DNA of 64,000 bases from Eupeodes corollae (lineage: Eukaryota > Arthropoda > Insecta > Diptera > Syrphidae), in the NCBI RefSeq assembly GCF_945859685.1, contig NC_079149.1, positions 40,513,136 to 40,577,135 of the forward strand, given 5' to 3'. How positions within the stretch are numbered: the stretch's first letter is position 1; every line of letters begins with the position of its first letter. The notes below the pieces were generated by a model. It searched no databases. It was not told the origin of the DNA and saw only the letters and a program-made list of their open reading frames with translations. This document shows, piece after piece, positions 50,396 to 63,565 of the stretch. Position numbers and translations under genes: made by a program.

Positions 50396-53300
50396 GTCAA
50401 CACCGCCGCGCCGGCCACACCGTCTTTGGTTTTGATTCAAAGTCTTCAATCACGCACATTGGTAAACGGTGTATTTTCTTATGAAAAAAGGTGGTAGCGC
50501 AGGCGAGGGAGAAAACTAATTTTGTTCTCTCAGTTCAATCATCAGAACTAGAGTTAGGAATCATGTTGTTCAACACTAAATACGTTTTCACCACAAGACA
50601 CAATCTTCTTTATCTGATGGAAATGAATTTCAATCGGCTTGTAGTAGAAGATTGTTAAGAAAATAGGAGAAGGGGTTCTTAATTCTCGAACTACATACAA
50701 AGCTTAACATTTTTAATACTTTTGTGTCGATACTTTTACGATCCAATTTTTTAAGTACGACATTAGTAAAAGGAAAAAAGAAACACATAATCATTCTCAA
50801 TATCCGTGGATTGATGGGGCTTTCATGCCAGAGGTCTTGGTTAAATCCTTCAATATCTACCCAAAGTATAAAGGGGGGCTGACATTAACTATTACTCCAA
50901 AGTCTTAAAGCGATAATTGGTTCTCAATTTAAAATTTTGATTTAAAATAAGTCCTGACAATACTCTCACAAAAAAATGGTACAGAACTGTGATTTACTAG
51001 GCTCTTGTACTTCAGAAGCCGTTTCAAAATACAAAACTACTGAAATTCACCATAACCTACCACAAAAGGCACCATCATTAAATAAATAAATTATACCGAA
51101 TAACAATTTAATCTCACTTGGCGTTATGTAGTCGACCGACATACAGACATACTTACAAATGTAGGCAAGTACAACCATGCATACATATGTATATCTAATC
51201 TATATAACATTTGTGGTCATCTCTGCACATAACGTGAGAGATTATAGCCTTAAGCGGGTACCACTATGACGGTAATGATGCGCACTGATAGTGATAATGC
51301 TCAATCGTAAACTCAATATATACCCGGACAGCATTTTAATGAGGCTCGTTTATTTGATGTCTACCGGCCGTGTCCATTGGTCTTCCGCCACCTCACCGCC
51401 TCGCCGCCGATGTCGTCGTCATCCGTCGTTGTATTAGATTATGTACTTTGGGTTTACTTGAGGTTAACATGGTTAGTGCATCATCATCCAAATCCGACGC
51501 TGGTGAATTTGGTTTTGAATAAACATTCATATTTTATTTATACTAACCGGGTAATAGGCGATGGCGCGATGTATTAAATGTTATCGCAAAATGCTTCATG
51601 ACGTTTGCATGCGCTAAAGTGATATCAATTATTGAATATATACAGTTCAGAGGTTAGCAATAGAAACTTTAGTATTTACCCTCATATAAAAATTTACAAA
51701 GTTTATTATGGGAATTTGATGAGAGATTACGTAAATTTTCAGCAAAGTTTTGAATCTTGTTATTATGATATTTGCAAGCAAAAATAACCGAAAAAACATT
51801 ATTTGTTTTAATTATACAAATAAAATGTTGCATAAAAATGTGTAGAGTGTTGTTTTTGCCATTATGCAAAATATGCATAATATTGATTTTCATACGAAAT
51901 TGTTAACATATTTGTGTTGGATTTTTCTCATGGAGCAGTAACTGGTAAACATGGCATTATTTTATGGAAGGAATAAAAACTGAAAGTTGTACAATTAAGG
52001 AAATAAATTGTGACTAGTTGATTTTTTGCCGAAAAGACGTGTTTTTTTAAGTGGAAGATATGCGGAAAAATGTTTTATGTTACCTGTGAAACATTTTGTA
52101 AGCCTTGTTATTTTGTATTTTGCAAATATAAACTGTTGATAGATATTTACACAGATCTTTCTTTCACTTTACTATTTTGAAACAGTTTTAATTAAATATT
52201 AAATAATCAAATGTCAAAGCATCGATACGAATAGTTAAAAAAGGTGATCGAAACTTCTCAAGAAATGGAGCTACCAATTTGCCATCTCACTAATGTGAAT
52301 TAACACCTTTGGATGAAAAACTTTTTGCTAACGTCTAGTTTATAAACTAGGAATAATTGACCTTTCAGCAACTAACATTTGACGAAACATTGACATAATG
52401 AGACCACGTTTAAAATTTGGCCAGCAACTCTTAATAAAAACTGTCAATGGAAAAATTCTATGTCCGAAGAAATGAAAAAACTATTTCAAGAGGTCTGCAT
52501 TTTGACTGTTCTCTTCATGACAAAAATCAAAAAAGTCGCTTTAAACTCTGCAAAACTTTTTCTTTCATCTCCTACATGAGTTAAAATTTAATAACTTCTA
52601 AAAAAAACTTGACACGTGTCTGTTCCACCAAGCCTATTGAAGTTTTTAGTTTTTATAAACTGAAATACGATTAACAATCCCTGAACTTATGATTGATATT
52701 CTTTTTCTATATCTTTGTTTGTATTATCTGCAGATTTTGATAATGGCAGGCAGAAAAACTTTTCATGAACCTTTTGGTAAGGCGAGAAAGAACATCCATC
52801 ATATACATTTACTTATTGTTCCTATTAACCTGAAAAAATCTGCCATTATTTGGTTCCATTTTATTCTTTATACCTCTAACAGATGTCAGATGACCCTTTT
52901 CTTATACACATAAGTGCGTACGTATGTAACAAAAAAGGGATTATTGGATAAAAGACATTCAATTTGTTTTTATTTACTTTCTTGCTAGTCTATTCAGTTT
53001 CCATTATATTCACATAAGCACAAAAGTTCAGTTTACTAAACACACTTTTACCATCCACACTCCTCACGTATTCGTGAATTGACCATAAATCAAAGAAAAA
53101 TATTTTTCAGATATTTGACGTCTTCAACATTTTTTAAAAAGTGAAAGTATATTTTTGAATTTCATCATAATATAAAAAATATACAGTATGTATGTATTTT
53201 TCTTATTAACTTTATAATCAAGAATGTTAGGAGTGTTATATATTTCTAGTTAAATTATTATTTCAGTTCACTCTTAACCAGAGTATTCAAAAAATTGATG

Positions 53301-54020
53301 ACAATATTTGACAAAAGATGAATCTCTTACATAAATTACAAACTAAAGTTCGTTGCTCAGCTCTTTTGTTTATAGAAACTGATAGTTTCGATTTATTATT
53401 TCTTAGCTATAAGTATCTAGTTTTTTTCTAACTTATCACTAAAACTACTCACTATCAATCAAATAAACAAGGAATTTAGCCTCAAGTTTATAAAAATCAA
53501 TACTCATCTACAATTCAACGCCAAAGAGTTAATGGTGTGTTTTCTTTTATTTTGTATTTATATTCCAACTATATAACGTAGGAATTTTTTTCATTACTTC
53601 ACTTTCTTCCTTATTCCGTATTTTTTCTGTCTAACCTTTAATATATAGTGTTCTAACATCCCCCAAAGCAATGTGGAAAGTCAGAAAAACGAAGAAGAAG
53701 AAGAACAACAACAAAATAACATAACTCACCATAACCCCCAAAAACATTTCTAGAAATAGCAATTCAACAAAGTGGTAGCTGCAAGACAAATTGAATTAAT
53801 TTGATAATTAATCCATCGATTCGCACACCAGCAATGGCATTTAAAATAAATAAAAAGATAAAACACAAAACAAGAATAAAAAAAAAAAAAAAACAAAACC
53901 AAAACCATTTTATTGCACGCTCCAAGGTATGAGCTTTATAAAATACAATACAAAAAAGCAAATAAAAGTAGAATAAAGGGATACCAAAAGATACCAACTC
54001 ATCCATCACCATTTGCCGGA
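50396..54020. other. intergenic sequence, no gene seen
   Basis: GC-richer islands occur at 50380-50425 (GGCCGCTGC, CCGCCGCGCCGGCC) and 51230-51440. They may be regulatory. Open frames (51377-51577, 51669-51893, 52689-52913) have no domain. An AAG microsatellite lies at about 53687-53703 and an A-run at 53878-53894. Confidence 0.35.
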
Positions 54021-57000
54021 AACGGTTAAACATCCAAATCCAACACCGAACCTCTCTGCAAATTGTAAATCCCGGAAAAGTCGAAACTAAAGAACATCAA
54101 AGAAAAAGTATATAGAAGAAGAAGAAAAAGAAAAAGTATATATATTATACGAACAAGAGAAACGTTAGTTGAAATAACTCCTGCGGAAGGAATCAGCTGA
54201 ATGTTGCCACACAAATTTACCAGAAAATCGCAACCGCAGAAGATTTGTATCGAAAAAGTGTGGTATTCGTTAGGTATAGCGCGAGGATCTGGTTCGTAAG
54301 CCTTCTTCTGGTTTTTATTTGGATTTTTTTTCTGGGGCGGGCAGCAATGCACGGAACCATCGGTGTATAACAAAGTGTTTATGAAGATACAAAAGTATCA
54401 GAGATATTCTTCTTTTTTTTGTTTGTGTTCTTTGGCTGATGTTCCTTTTGGTTAAACTGCGGGCAAACACAAGTATTTCTAGACTGAGGTGCTAAAAGAT
54501 AAGTCGTTCCGAATACAAAAACACAACGATGACGATGAAGAGTCTATATACCGACTTCGCGGTGGCACAATCCATTAAAGAAATTTCTCGAAGAACCCAT
54601 GATGAGTTTCTGTGAGGTACTATGTTTATATTTCACACATCGCCACCACCGTGTGAGGCATGACGTGTATTGGATTCATGAAAGAATTTTTAATTTTATT
54701 CACATTATTAAAAATGCATACCCTTAAAAATATATGATGAAAATCAATTTAAGGACTGGACAGTTTTGAAAAACAGAAATTTTTCAGTCTTGTGTCACAT
54801 CACATATTTCAAAAAAAGTCACTTACTTCGGTTTTTTTTCCTACCTTCATCACATTTGACTAATGTCAAACTTGTTTAAAGCTTATACCAGAAATAAGAG
54901 TTTTTTTTCAAAACTTCTTTCCTATTTTTGTGATTCTCCAAAAATATAGAACCTTCCTCAATCACATTCAATTTGAGCAAGTTCTTACACCCTGTCTTGG
55001 TCATTTTATTCTGTTTTCATATTTACGGCAGTGCAGATTCTCACATAGGTCTCAATGCGAGTTTGATAAAGTATTCGATGGATTCCAATCACGTCTGCGG
55101 GTATTTCAGTCAGTGTGTGAAGTTTTGGGCCAGCAAAAAAGCGGGCAGATATATATACCGACCTACATTTATTTTGTTCGACCTTATAAATGTATCCATT
55201 TGTCTTTTTTTAGTTTTGTTTTGTTCTGTTTTTTTTTTTTTTTAATACTCAAACGAAGAAGACGCATGATACACGCGGGGCACATAAGTTTCATAGTGAG
55301 GATTTTAGTTGTTGTGTTGAGATTTTAGACATTTCACACACATGGACAGGCACGAGAGGCTTGAGAAGTTTTCCTTTTTCTGGTTGGAATTTTTTTTTTG
55401 TTCTTTCTGAAAAATAAAAAGTCAAAACACGTCCGACAATTTCGGCTTAGTAAAGTCAAGGCCTAATTGGGAAGAAGTTGTCTTTTACGGAAAGTATATC
55501 AAGTTATGGCCAAGTCAAAGCGAAAGTGGACTTATACACGAAGTTATATGAATGTACCTTATTTTGGTTGACTTTTTTCTTTGATGTGGGAAAATCGTAA
55601 ATCGCAGTTCCTATACCTAACCTTCGAGCCGTATGTTTGTAGATAATAGTTTGAGAATTGTGTTTGCCACTGTGAATTCTCTTGTGGCACGTTCATATGT
55701 ATAATGCGACACATTCATTTTAGCCGGTTATATAGGCCTATAGAGTGCGTGTGTCTATAGAGTATATTTGTTTTTGATTAACTTACTATATGCCAATTAT
55801 TGTGAGGGATTGATGTCAAATATGGAATGAATACCGTTATATATTTTCTTTTTGTTTCATCAGAGATAAAAATCCTAGTTGACATTGTCACGTATATGTC
55901 TTTGGGAATAACTTTTCTATTTTCACTATATGGAGGCCGGAATTGGTATTTTTCTTTTGCTTATCCCGCATTGCATTCATTTTTTTGTATTTATTTTAGT
56001 AACCCATCAAAATGTTGACGTTTTTCAAATCAAAAACATAAAAACAGATTAAGTCCATGATCCAAGGAAGATTATGTATTTCTTTTTTATCACATGGCAA
56101 GTTTTTTTTGTTGGTAATGTGTCTTTTTGTTTACGTGTAGATATATCAGGACTAAGAGAAGATTTACTTAAACAGGAACCAATGGAAGTCTCAGACACCG
56201 TCTTCATCTCGTTTTAAGGGGAAAATATGTCGTTTTGTACGCACAGCTATTTTTATATCAAAGTAACAAACACAAAAGTGATTTAAAAACCAGGACTTAT
56301 CGGACTTATTTTATATATATAAATATATATATATATTTTATTTTATTTTACTAATGACACTATTGACATTATATAGAATAAAGGTTAAAATTTTTGTTTA
56401 ATCAAACTAAACTCATAGCTTTTAAAATTTTTCTGAGAAATAAAAAACAGATGCTATTTTTTAAACAAATCGACTTTTCAAAAACAATGAATTTTATATA
56501 AAATAAAACTTCTCGTTTCATTCATAGGTACTTACTTTTGTTTGAATTTCTGTTTCGTTATTTGAAATCCTGTAAGGAAAACAAAATTTTAAATTAAAAA
56601 ATTGTGTAAAAAAAATATTATGAAAAGGTAGTGAATAAATCAGTTTACATCAAAAATGACCCCCAAAAAGCTATCGGTATTCAACTCAAAATCTACCTTT
56701 AATGTTGGTATTGCACTTTTATTTAAAAAACCCAAAAAAGCAATAAATTGTGGTTGTCATAGATGAATTGCAAAACAGAACAAAAAAACGAACAAAACTG
56801 AATTTTGTTTATCTTTTTCATTAAAATATTAACCTGTGCCCGTGTCACTGATAGAAATATGACCTACAGTAGATGACGGATGTAAGTTTTAGAATTGGAA
56901 AATTAGTATAAAGAGAGGCTGGAAAAGAGACCACACCACAGCCCCCGTCCCATAAAAACAAACAAAAAAATACGTCATAATTTTAAAGTATTATCTGCTG

Positions 57001-57330
57001 ATATTATGATACTTGAGAAATTGAACAAGTCTGGTAAATATTTTGTTGTTTTCTTAATTGGTCAACATATAAAGGTATTTCCAATAACTGGTTTCATTTT
57101 GAATATCTCGTGGCTATTGTAAAATATCATCTTTTGAAACTTTAGGATTAACAAGAATGATTTCATTAAAAAATCTACGATATATGTTTAGAAACAGTGA
57201 AATAGTTAATATTTTCAAAAATTGGTAGTCACATTTCGCAAGACTGAAGTCCTTATAGATTCTGATTCAGCACTTTCTTGGCTGGCGAAATATTGAAACT
57301 GTTAGAAAAGTGTCATATATTGACACAAAG
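54021..57330. other. intergenic sequence with unassigned open frames
   Basis: The minus frame 54026-54373 (115 codons) starts LYTDGSVHCCPPQKKNPNKN and contains AFYEPDPRAIPNEYHT-like and FCGCDFLVNLCGNIQLIP sequence, then a hydrophobic tail from an AAG-type repeat. It matches no family I know. Plus frames at 54930-55328 also lack domains. An AT microsatellite lies at about 56312-56338. I make no gene call. Confidence 0.3.
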
Positions 57331-57439
57331 CTGTTATAAAGAACTGAAAAGTATGGTTCCCTCTGTAGTGGGGACGCAAAGGTTTGTTGATAATTCGTCT
57401 ATCTTTATAATTTGGTATTTAACAAACAAAGAGACGACA

Positions 57440-59085
57440 TATTTGGTGGCATAATCGGGAGATACAGCCTGCACGACACAACCTCCGACAACGGGTGCAG
57501 ACGTTCTGGTAGCTAGTACGCAGTTCACACATCTCAATATCCTGAAGGGAACATGGAAATCTCCTGATCACTCAACTGTGAACCAGATTGACCACATTGA
57601 GATCGACGCACGACACTTCTCCTGTATACAGGATATCCGAACATTCCGAGAGGCCAACATTTACTCGGACCACTATCTCGTTGTAGCCAAGGTACGGCTA
57701 CGGATATCCCGATCCAAGCCAAAACAAGGAAGTACTGTGAGAAGATTCAACGTTAGACGGCTACATTCGCAAGAGACTGCCATATCCTTTTCCGATCGAG
57801 TCTCTAATAACGTCTTAAGGAGTCCTATGCTGCTTGCATTAAGCATTGAAAACCTGTGGCAACATTGCGTTGCAGCCATCAGAGATGCCGCCTCTGAAGT
57901 GCTAGGTTTTACACGGCCACCACAGTGAAACCCCTGGATTGACGAAGAATGCCGCAAGCGCACGCTTCAAAACAAGAGCTGCTCGCGAGCTCTACGAGCA
58001 GAAGAGGAGGGAGGAACACTGGCTTCTTAGATGAAAAAAAAGAGAGCATGAGAAGCGTGCGATCGAGTTGATAGAGGGATGTCGCAACAGGAATGACGTT
58101 CGTAAATTTTACCAAAAGGTAAACAAATCTCCCAATGATACCAGCCTCGAACCAAAGCCTGTTAAGGCGATCAGGGGAACATCGTAGTAGAACCGCAGTC
58201 TTTGTTGAGAATATGGAAAGACCACTTATCCAAATTATATAACGGCGATGACGAACCGAATTCCGCTGTAAGGGAGATAGAACCGCTCAAGCTAGGCGAC
58301 GCAGATCAACAATTCCACCTACCCGACCTTGACGAAGTGAAGTTAGCTATATATAAACTTAAGTCAAACAAAGCTGCTGGAGCTGACGGCATCGCTGCCG
58401 TTCATCAACGACCTGATAGGTATTTATCAGAGTGGCTTCAGACCAGGAAAGTCCACTATCGACCCAATATTCACACTACGGCAGATCTTGGAAAGAACCC
58501 AGGAACTTTAAATCGATACCCACCACCACTTTATCGATTTTAAAGCCGAGTATGACATCATCTATAGGGAAGAGCTTTACAGATCAATGTCTAGTTTTGG
58601 CATCCCTGTCAAACTTATCTGCTTGTGCAGAATGACGATGGAGAATGCAATCAAGGTCGGAAAAGATCTCACCGATGCATTTGAAGTCAAAAAAGGTTTT
58701 AGACAAGGCGATGCATTGTCATGCGACTTCTTCATTGTTCTGGAAAGAATTCTGCAAAACTCAACCGTCAACACTAAAGACACAATCTTCCAAAGGTCCA
58801 TCCAATTACTCGGATACGCAGATGATATTGACATAATTGGAAGTTCAAAGCGTGATGTCAGTGGAGCGTTTTTGAGCATTGCGACGGAAGCGAAGAAAAT
58901 GGGTTTAGTGGTCAATGAGGGCAAGACCAAGTATATGCTGTCTTCAAAAAAGACATTGATCAACGACGTCTTGGACAAAACGTCACAATGAACAGCTTTT
59001 AACACAGACAATGACGTGAAAAGGAAATTGTTCTGTAGCATTGAAGCCAATTTGGAAAACATTGCAAATATAAAATCTTCTTCTA
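57440..59085 (+). mobile_element. RTE-clade LINE, internally deleted
   Basis: Plus-strand element. The endonuclease C-terminal part (57490-57720) reads LNILKGTWKSPDHSTVNQID, then FREANIYSDHYLVVAK with the catalytic SDH. A nonsense TGA (57928-57930) precedes NPWIDEECRKRTLQNK. The RT finger at 58202-58400 has LPDLDEVKLAIYKLKSNKAA. A deletion with frameshift near 58400 removes the next block. PGKSTIDPIFTL-type sequence, then the palm at 58587-58991 with KKGFRQGDALSCDFF, the catalytic YADD box at 58815-58826, and GLVNEGKTKYMLSS-type sequence follow. The 3' part after 58990 is lost. No RNase H. The copy is dead. The RTE clade is recognised from motifs. Confidence 0.85.
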
Positions 59086-59139
59086 TCTAACGGACTTTAG
59101 GTGGCGCTTGACTCATTTTCAAAACCTTTTTTTTTATAC

Positions 59140-59470
59140 TTACAAAAAAAAACAATTGACATCAAGCTTGTTTCTTCTGATTATGTTAATGTCATCAGCA
59201 TATGTCAGTAGTTGAATAGACTTTTAAGAGATAGTGACACTAGTTTTATTTCAAGGCATATGTTAAAGAAATTACAAAACAGCACGTCATCTTGTATACA
59301 ACCTTTTTACAATCAAAAGGTTTGCCGAAGCTGTTTTTAATTTTAATGATACAGAACGAATTCTTCAAGGTCATCCTGTACAAAAGTTCGATTTTGATAG
59401 AGATGAAAAAACAAGAGATGGCTCCATACTTTATCTCTATAGGAGCTGTCATATTTGGCCTTTAAATTGT
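59140..59470 (-). mobile_element. RTE-type RT palm fragment
   Basis: Minus-strand translation reads YRMTLKNSFCIIKIKNSFGK, then PFDCKKVVYK and CCFVISLTYALK, which aligns with the RTE palm block before the catalytic box. IQLLTYADDINIIRRNKLDV follows with the YADD at 59191-59202. Only about 100 residues remain. It faces the RTE element at 57440-59085 tail to tail, but is a more diverged sequence. Confidence 0.65.
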
Positions 59471-61739
59471 TGAAAAGATGAAAATAGAAAAATACATTTC
59501 TAGCGAAAAATAACTACGCAATTCAACTTTTTTTTCTCAAAAGAAATTATTTGTGTTATTTCCAATCGATCAGTATATAATGCTCGTTTCTAATCAAAGG
59601 GAAACACAGTCAAATATCCAATCATTTTTTCGGGATCGATTTCAATGATAGCTTAAACTGGTCCTTAAAGAGTCTGATTCATCTATAGTTGGTGCAGTTG
59701 AAAAGGTCTCCTTTTTTCGTTTTCAAGGAATCAATAGTAAGGTTTTATCAATCTGACATTTCTTCCAAAGATATTTTAAAGATAAGTTTGTGCATGCTCC
59801 TAACCAAATTATTTCCTGCTGCTCTGAAAAGCTGCAAAAAGATATGACAATCTTTATTTCGGGATTGTTGGCTTTTGTTGTCTATTTTCATCCTGCCTAA
59901 CACCGGAGTTTGGTTCATCGTCTCCACTTTTTAGTCCTCTATTTTCCATTAAAATAAATACTTGGTTTTCTCAAAAATATTAAGATAAAAACTCTTATTT
60001 GAAAAGCCTGTGCTTACATTTAAATTACTAATCTAAAAACGTAGGTACATAAATCTTGTGATTATGAGACTTCCTTATAACCGTCATCTACTGTTCTTTC
60101 AAATAAAACTCTGTAAGGTGTGCTGTTAAAAAAAAAAAAAATTCAAATATAAAGTTTTCCATCAGCACGAAAAAAAAAATATAAAACTACCTATACACAC
60201 ACAAAAAATGTTAAAATTCATATTTTTCCTATCCTATCTTAATGCCAGCATCGGTATCAAAAAACAACAAAAAAAGGAATTCATGCAGGTATGGTTCTTG
60301 AGTGTATGTGTGTGTGTGTTTCAGTTTGTTTATCAGATTAAACTCGCTCAAACTGCCACAATTCATGCGAAAGGGGTATTTTTATTTAATCCGCTTATCA
60401 TTTTGATGATAACAATAGCCTCTTTTTTCCATTTTTTATTGCGTGCATATATTCCAGAGGCATAAAACTAATTCGCTGTCATATACATACTAACCATTGA
60501 TAATGATTTTATATGAAAGCTTTCTTTGTTTTGATTTTGAAATTATAAAAAACAAACAATTTTTTGTTTTAATAATTAAAATGAAACTATATTCAATCTT
60601 GTTTACCTTTATCCCTGTGATAAAGGCTTTTAAAGTTAAAATTATTGTCGCCAAAATCGGTAAATAAAAGATTTTGACATTGTAATTTATAAAACAATTA
60701 CTATTGTATCTCTATATGGGGATCTTATAGGAGTACATATAGAAGTCCTTAGCCATCACCAAAATAAATGGCGTAGCAAGAAAGACATTTTTCCCAGGCC
60801 AACATTACTCCTTCGGGAAGATTAATACATCAATCTCGAGCTGAGAGTGGCGAAAAATTGTAACACATTTAAACAGTCCCTATGGGGAAGAGCTCGATAA
60901 ATTGCTCTTGTAGGATGTTTTTTTTTTGGGAGGTAGGTACTTTCTCCGCCCGACCACTAATGCTTTTGCTGCTGTTGAATAATAATGAAGTGGAGGTCCT
61001 TAATGGTCGAAGAAATTCTCATGCCAAACGACCGCAAGCATATTCTCAAGACAACTTTTGATGAAATATCGCCCATGCCACGTCTAAGAGATTTTTCTAG
61101 GCGGGTTGCATACAATTTAGTGTCATGTCGAGATGTTTAGAAATATTATTTTTTCTTTGTCGAAAAATAAGAAGAAACTTTAAGAAAGATACACTCGAGT
61201 CACTTATTTTTCTGTCATTTGCTTTCCGAAACATTTGTGAATGTTGTAGGTTTTCCTTTTTTTATCATCATTAGGGTCAACATCATACATGCATTTAGAC
61301 CAAGGCAGCATCAGCATCTGAAAAATTGTATCGCAATTGAAAGTTTTTTTTTTTCTTCTATGAGAATAGGTCAAATAAAGAAAACTATACTTAAAGGCCG
61401 AGAATTTCTAGAACTGAGATCGCAAAGTCTGCCTAAAAAATATCATATGCGAATGGCAATTTCTTGCAATGCCATTGGCTTAAATTGGCCGAAACATCGG
61501 AAGGTCCGTAGGATATTATAAGTTATGAGTTTCAAAATTTAAAAGTTCACATAATAGCTAACTTTTATAAACAACGTTTACGCATAGCATAGCGTTATAC
61601 AGGGTGTTTGAATTGAATGCTTACATAAACTTGTTTTTCAAATTGAAATAAATTAATAGAAATAACTGAGACTGCCTTATTTTTTTTATTTTCTTCATCT
61701 TTGGAAGGAAAAGAAAAGCAATTAATTGATTAAAATAGG
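59471..61739. other. intergenic sequence, no gene seen
   Basis: AT-rich with short open frames (60208-60465, 61219-61521) that show no domain. A TG microsatellite lies at about 60302-60320. Between 60720 and 61140 the sequence is less AT-rich and might be an old transposon, but no motif is readable. Confidence 0.4.
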
Positions 61740-62240
61740 TTTAACCACCAGTGCAGCCCATCCTACCACGTTTGGCTCACAAAAAGCATACCAATCGCTG
61801 CTTGTAAACTGTTAATGCAAGACGCTATGAAGAAGGCAAACACCAGGTGGAACAACATCACCCCGTGTCAGGTCACAAAAAACATCTGGCTCTAAGCAGA
61901 TCGCATATAAGTTCGATAATAGGTGTCATAACCGGCCACTGTCTAATAGGCAAACACGCTAAACAACTAGGCGTATTCTCAACTGTGTTTTGCAGAAGCT
62001 GTATGGGCAAGAAAGAGGAGGAAAAAATTCTTCATTTTCTCTGTACGTGCTTTGCTCTGGCTCAAAAACGCAAGAATTACCTAGCAGAGTTCTTCTTTAA
62101 CGATCTAGACCATATCAGCATGATCAGCCTCTCGCGTTTCGTAAGGGACTTAAACTGGATCCATTGAGCTTAGGAGGAAGCTCAAGATTCATGTGATATC
62201 ACAATGGGCCATTAAACTAGCCTTAATGTGTCCGTTTAAA
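61740..62240 (+). mobile_element. LINE family B copy 2, 3' end fragment
   Basis: Matches the last part of B1 (47450-47930). It starts at CAGCCCATCCTACCACGTTT and has IGVITGHCLIGKHAKQLGVF and FCRSCMGKKEEEKILHFLCT, which shows the Cys/His-containing tail of the element (C-x2-C then H-x3-C), then LAQKRKNYLAEFFFNDLDHI. It ends near 62240 in TGTGTCCGTTT. Because it is less decayed than B1, it gives a better picture of the family C-terminus. The rest of the element is absent. Confidence 0.8.
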
Positions 62241-62975
62241 TAAGAATAAGAATCTCTGTACTGAACAGTACGATCGAAATTGGGCTCAAGGGTAAACTGA
62301 TGGGCATTCCTAAAAGAACGAGTATTACGCTTGAATTGTTTGAGGGGAGGAATGCAACTGGCTATTTTATTAGAGCATTGCTTACGGAATATAAATAATA
62401 AAATAATAAGGGACATGAAATCTTACGAAGTTACTCGAGAGATGCAAAAGTTTCAGTAAGACAACGGTCATCTATCATTTTAAGAGCTCTCTTTTGAATT
62501 CTGTCCAAGAGACTTAAGTGGGTTATAGGAGCCCTTGCCAAAATACGGGAATCGTACTCAAGTTTTGGGCGAATATAGGTTTTATAAATTATAGGGAGAT
62601 CAGAAGGGTTAAAAACTTCTTACATCGTCGGAGAAAACCTAAACACTTAGCAGCATTTTTGGCCATGTGAATATATGTGATCACTCCACAACAAGTGCTT
62701 TGAAATGCACATACCTAGGACTGATAGCTGTTTAGTCTCCTCGATGTAAGTACCACTCATGGATAGTGGCATTGGTGGAGGGTTACGCTTTTGCGACAGT
62801 AGACAGCATTGAGTTTTCGAAGCATTACATTTTACACGGTTCTTCATTTCCCATCGAACAATGCTGTAAAGATCAGAATTTAATGAGCTTATCATACGCT
62901 GCCGTTGGTAATCCACATCCGAAGAACAAGGATGAGATTCTTAAAACAAATATAAGAAGCTGAAACATTTAAGTG
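62241..62975 (-). mobile_element. LINE family C copy 4, 3' part
   Basis: Minus-strand fragment. The open part 62916-62647 reads VRWEMKNRVKCNASKTQCCL, then LSMSGTYIEETKQLSVLGMC, and SKHLLWSDHIYSH, the post-catalytic RT region. After a frameshift, the segment with CLGFLRRCKKF continues, and the 3' region (62400-62240) matches C1 at 5465-5590. It abuts LINE B2 at about 62240. Related to C1-C3. Confidence 0.75.
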
Positions 62976-63122
62976 GGTTAGAAGATTCAAACAAAAGACA
63001 ATTTATAATAATAAGAAAAAGTACTCAAAGATGGAGTATGGAACTAGGTCGTCAATCTTTTAAAATCTTTAAATGTCTCTAAGCCTTTTCTGCTACTTGA
63101 TTTTGCCAGTGTAATTTAAACT

Positions 63123-63245
63123 GAATTACTAGCAATCAGAGAAGCATACAAAATATTCAAATCAAACTCAAACCAAAATAGAAACGCAGTAATCGGCACT
63201 GACAGCAAAGCGTCTGTTTTGGATATCAATTTGGTCACAACATCC
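63123..63245 (+). mobile_element. RNase H-like LINE fragment
   Basis: The plus strand reads ELLAIREAYKIFKSNSNQNR and then AVIGTDSKASVLDINLVTT. This resembles the E-x-x-A-I-x-x-A and T-D-S-x-x blocks of retroelement RNase H. Only about 40 residues remain and stops lie just upstream. Call rests on two short motifs. Confidence 0.4.
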
Positions 63246-63483
63246 TTCATACCGGTTCAACAATTTTATGGTGTACTTTCCTACCTCAACATCAGAAGGA
63301 GCATCTTGGCGCTTTTTTGAAATGTGAAAATTTACCTTTTTGTGTAATAAAATCCTAGAATTATCTAACCAAAACGCCAAAACTGAGCTATCGGATGACA
63401 GCACTTTATTTTTTTTCGTTGGTTCCAAACGTTTCTGAAAAGAACCATCAAACTTGATTGATATTTGTAGGTAGAGGCAGTAC

Positions 63484-63565
63484 TCGTGAAAAAAAACTTT
63501 AGTTGGCACAGGCAGGGATCAAACGCAAGACCTCTGAACCTGCGTATTCATCATTCTGACCTTAA
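63484..63565 (-). repeat. tRNA-derived SINE fragment
   Basis: The minus strand holds GAGGTCTTGCGTTTGATCCC followed by TGCCTGTGCCAACT and a T-run. GTTTGATCCC (within 63511-63526) is a degenerate Pol III B box (two changes). The layout B box, then CTGCCTGTGCCA, resembles tRNA-derived SINEs that I recall from flies; that recollection is not verified here. Borders are approximate. Confidence 0.4.

Noticed and set aside
53764..54033. Hydrophobic minus-strand frame of 89 codons
   Set aside because: Mostly produced by A-runs and AT-rich simple sequence; no domain and no support.
60720..61140. Possible transposon in the less AT-rich patch
   Set aside because: No readable protein motif or terminal repeat could be identified on either strand.
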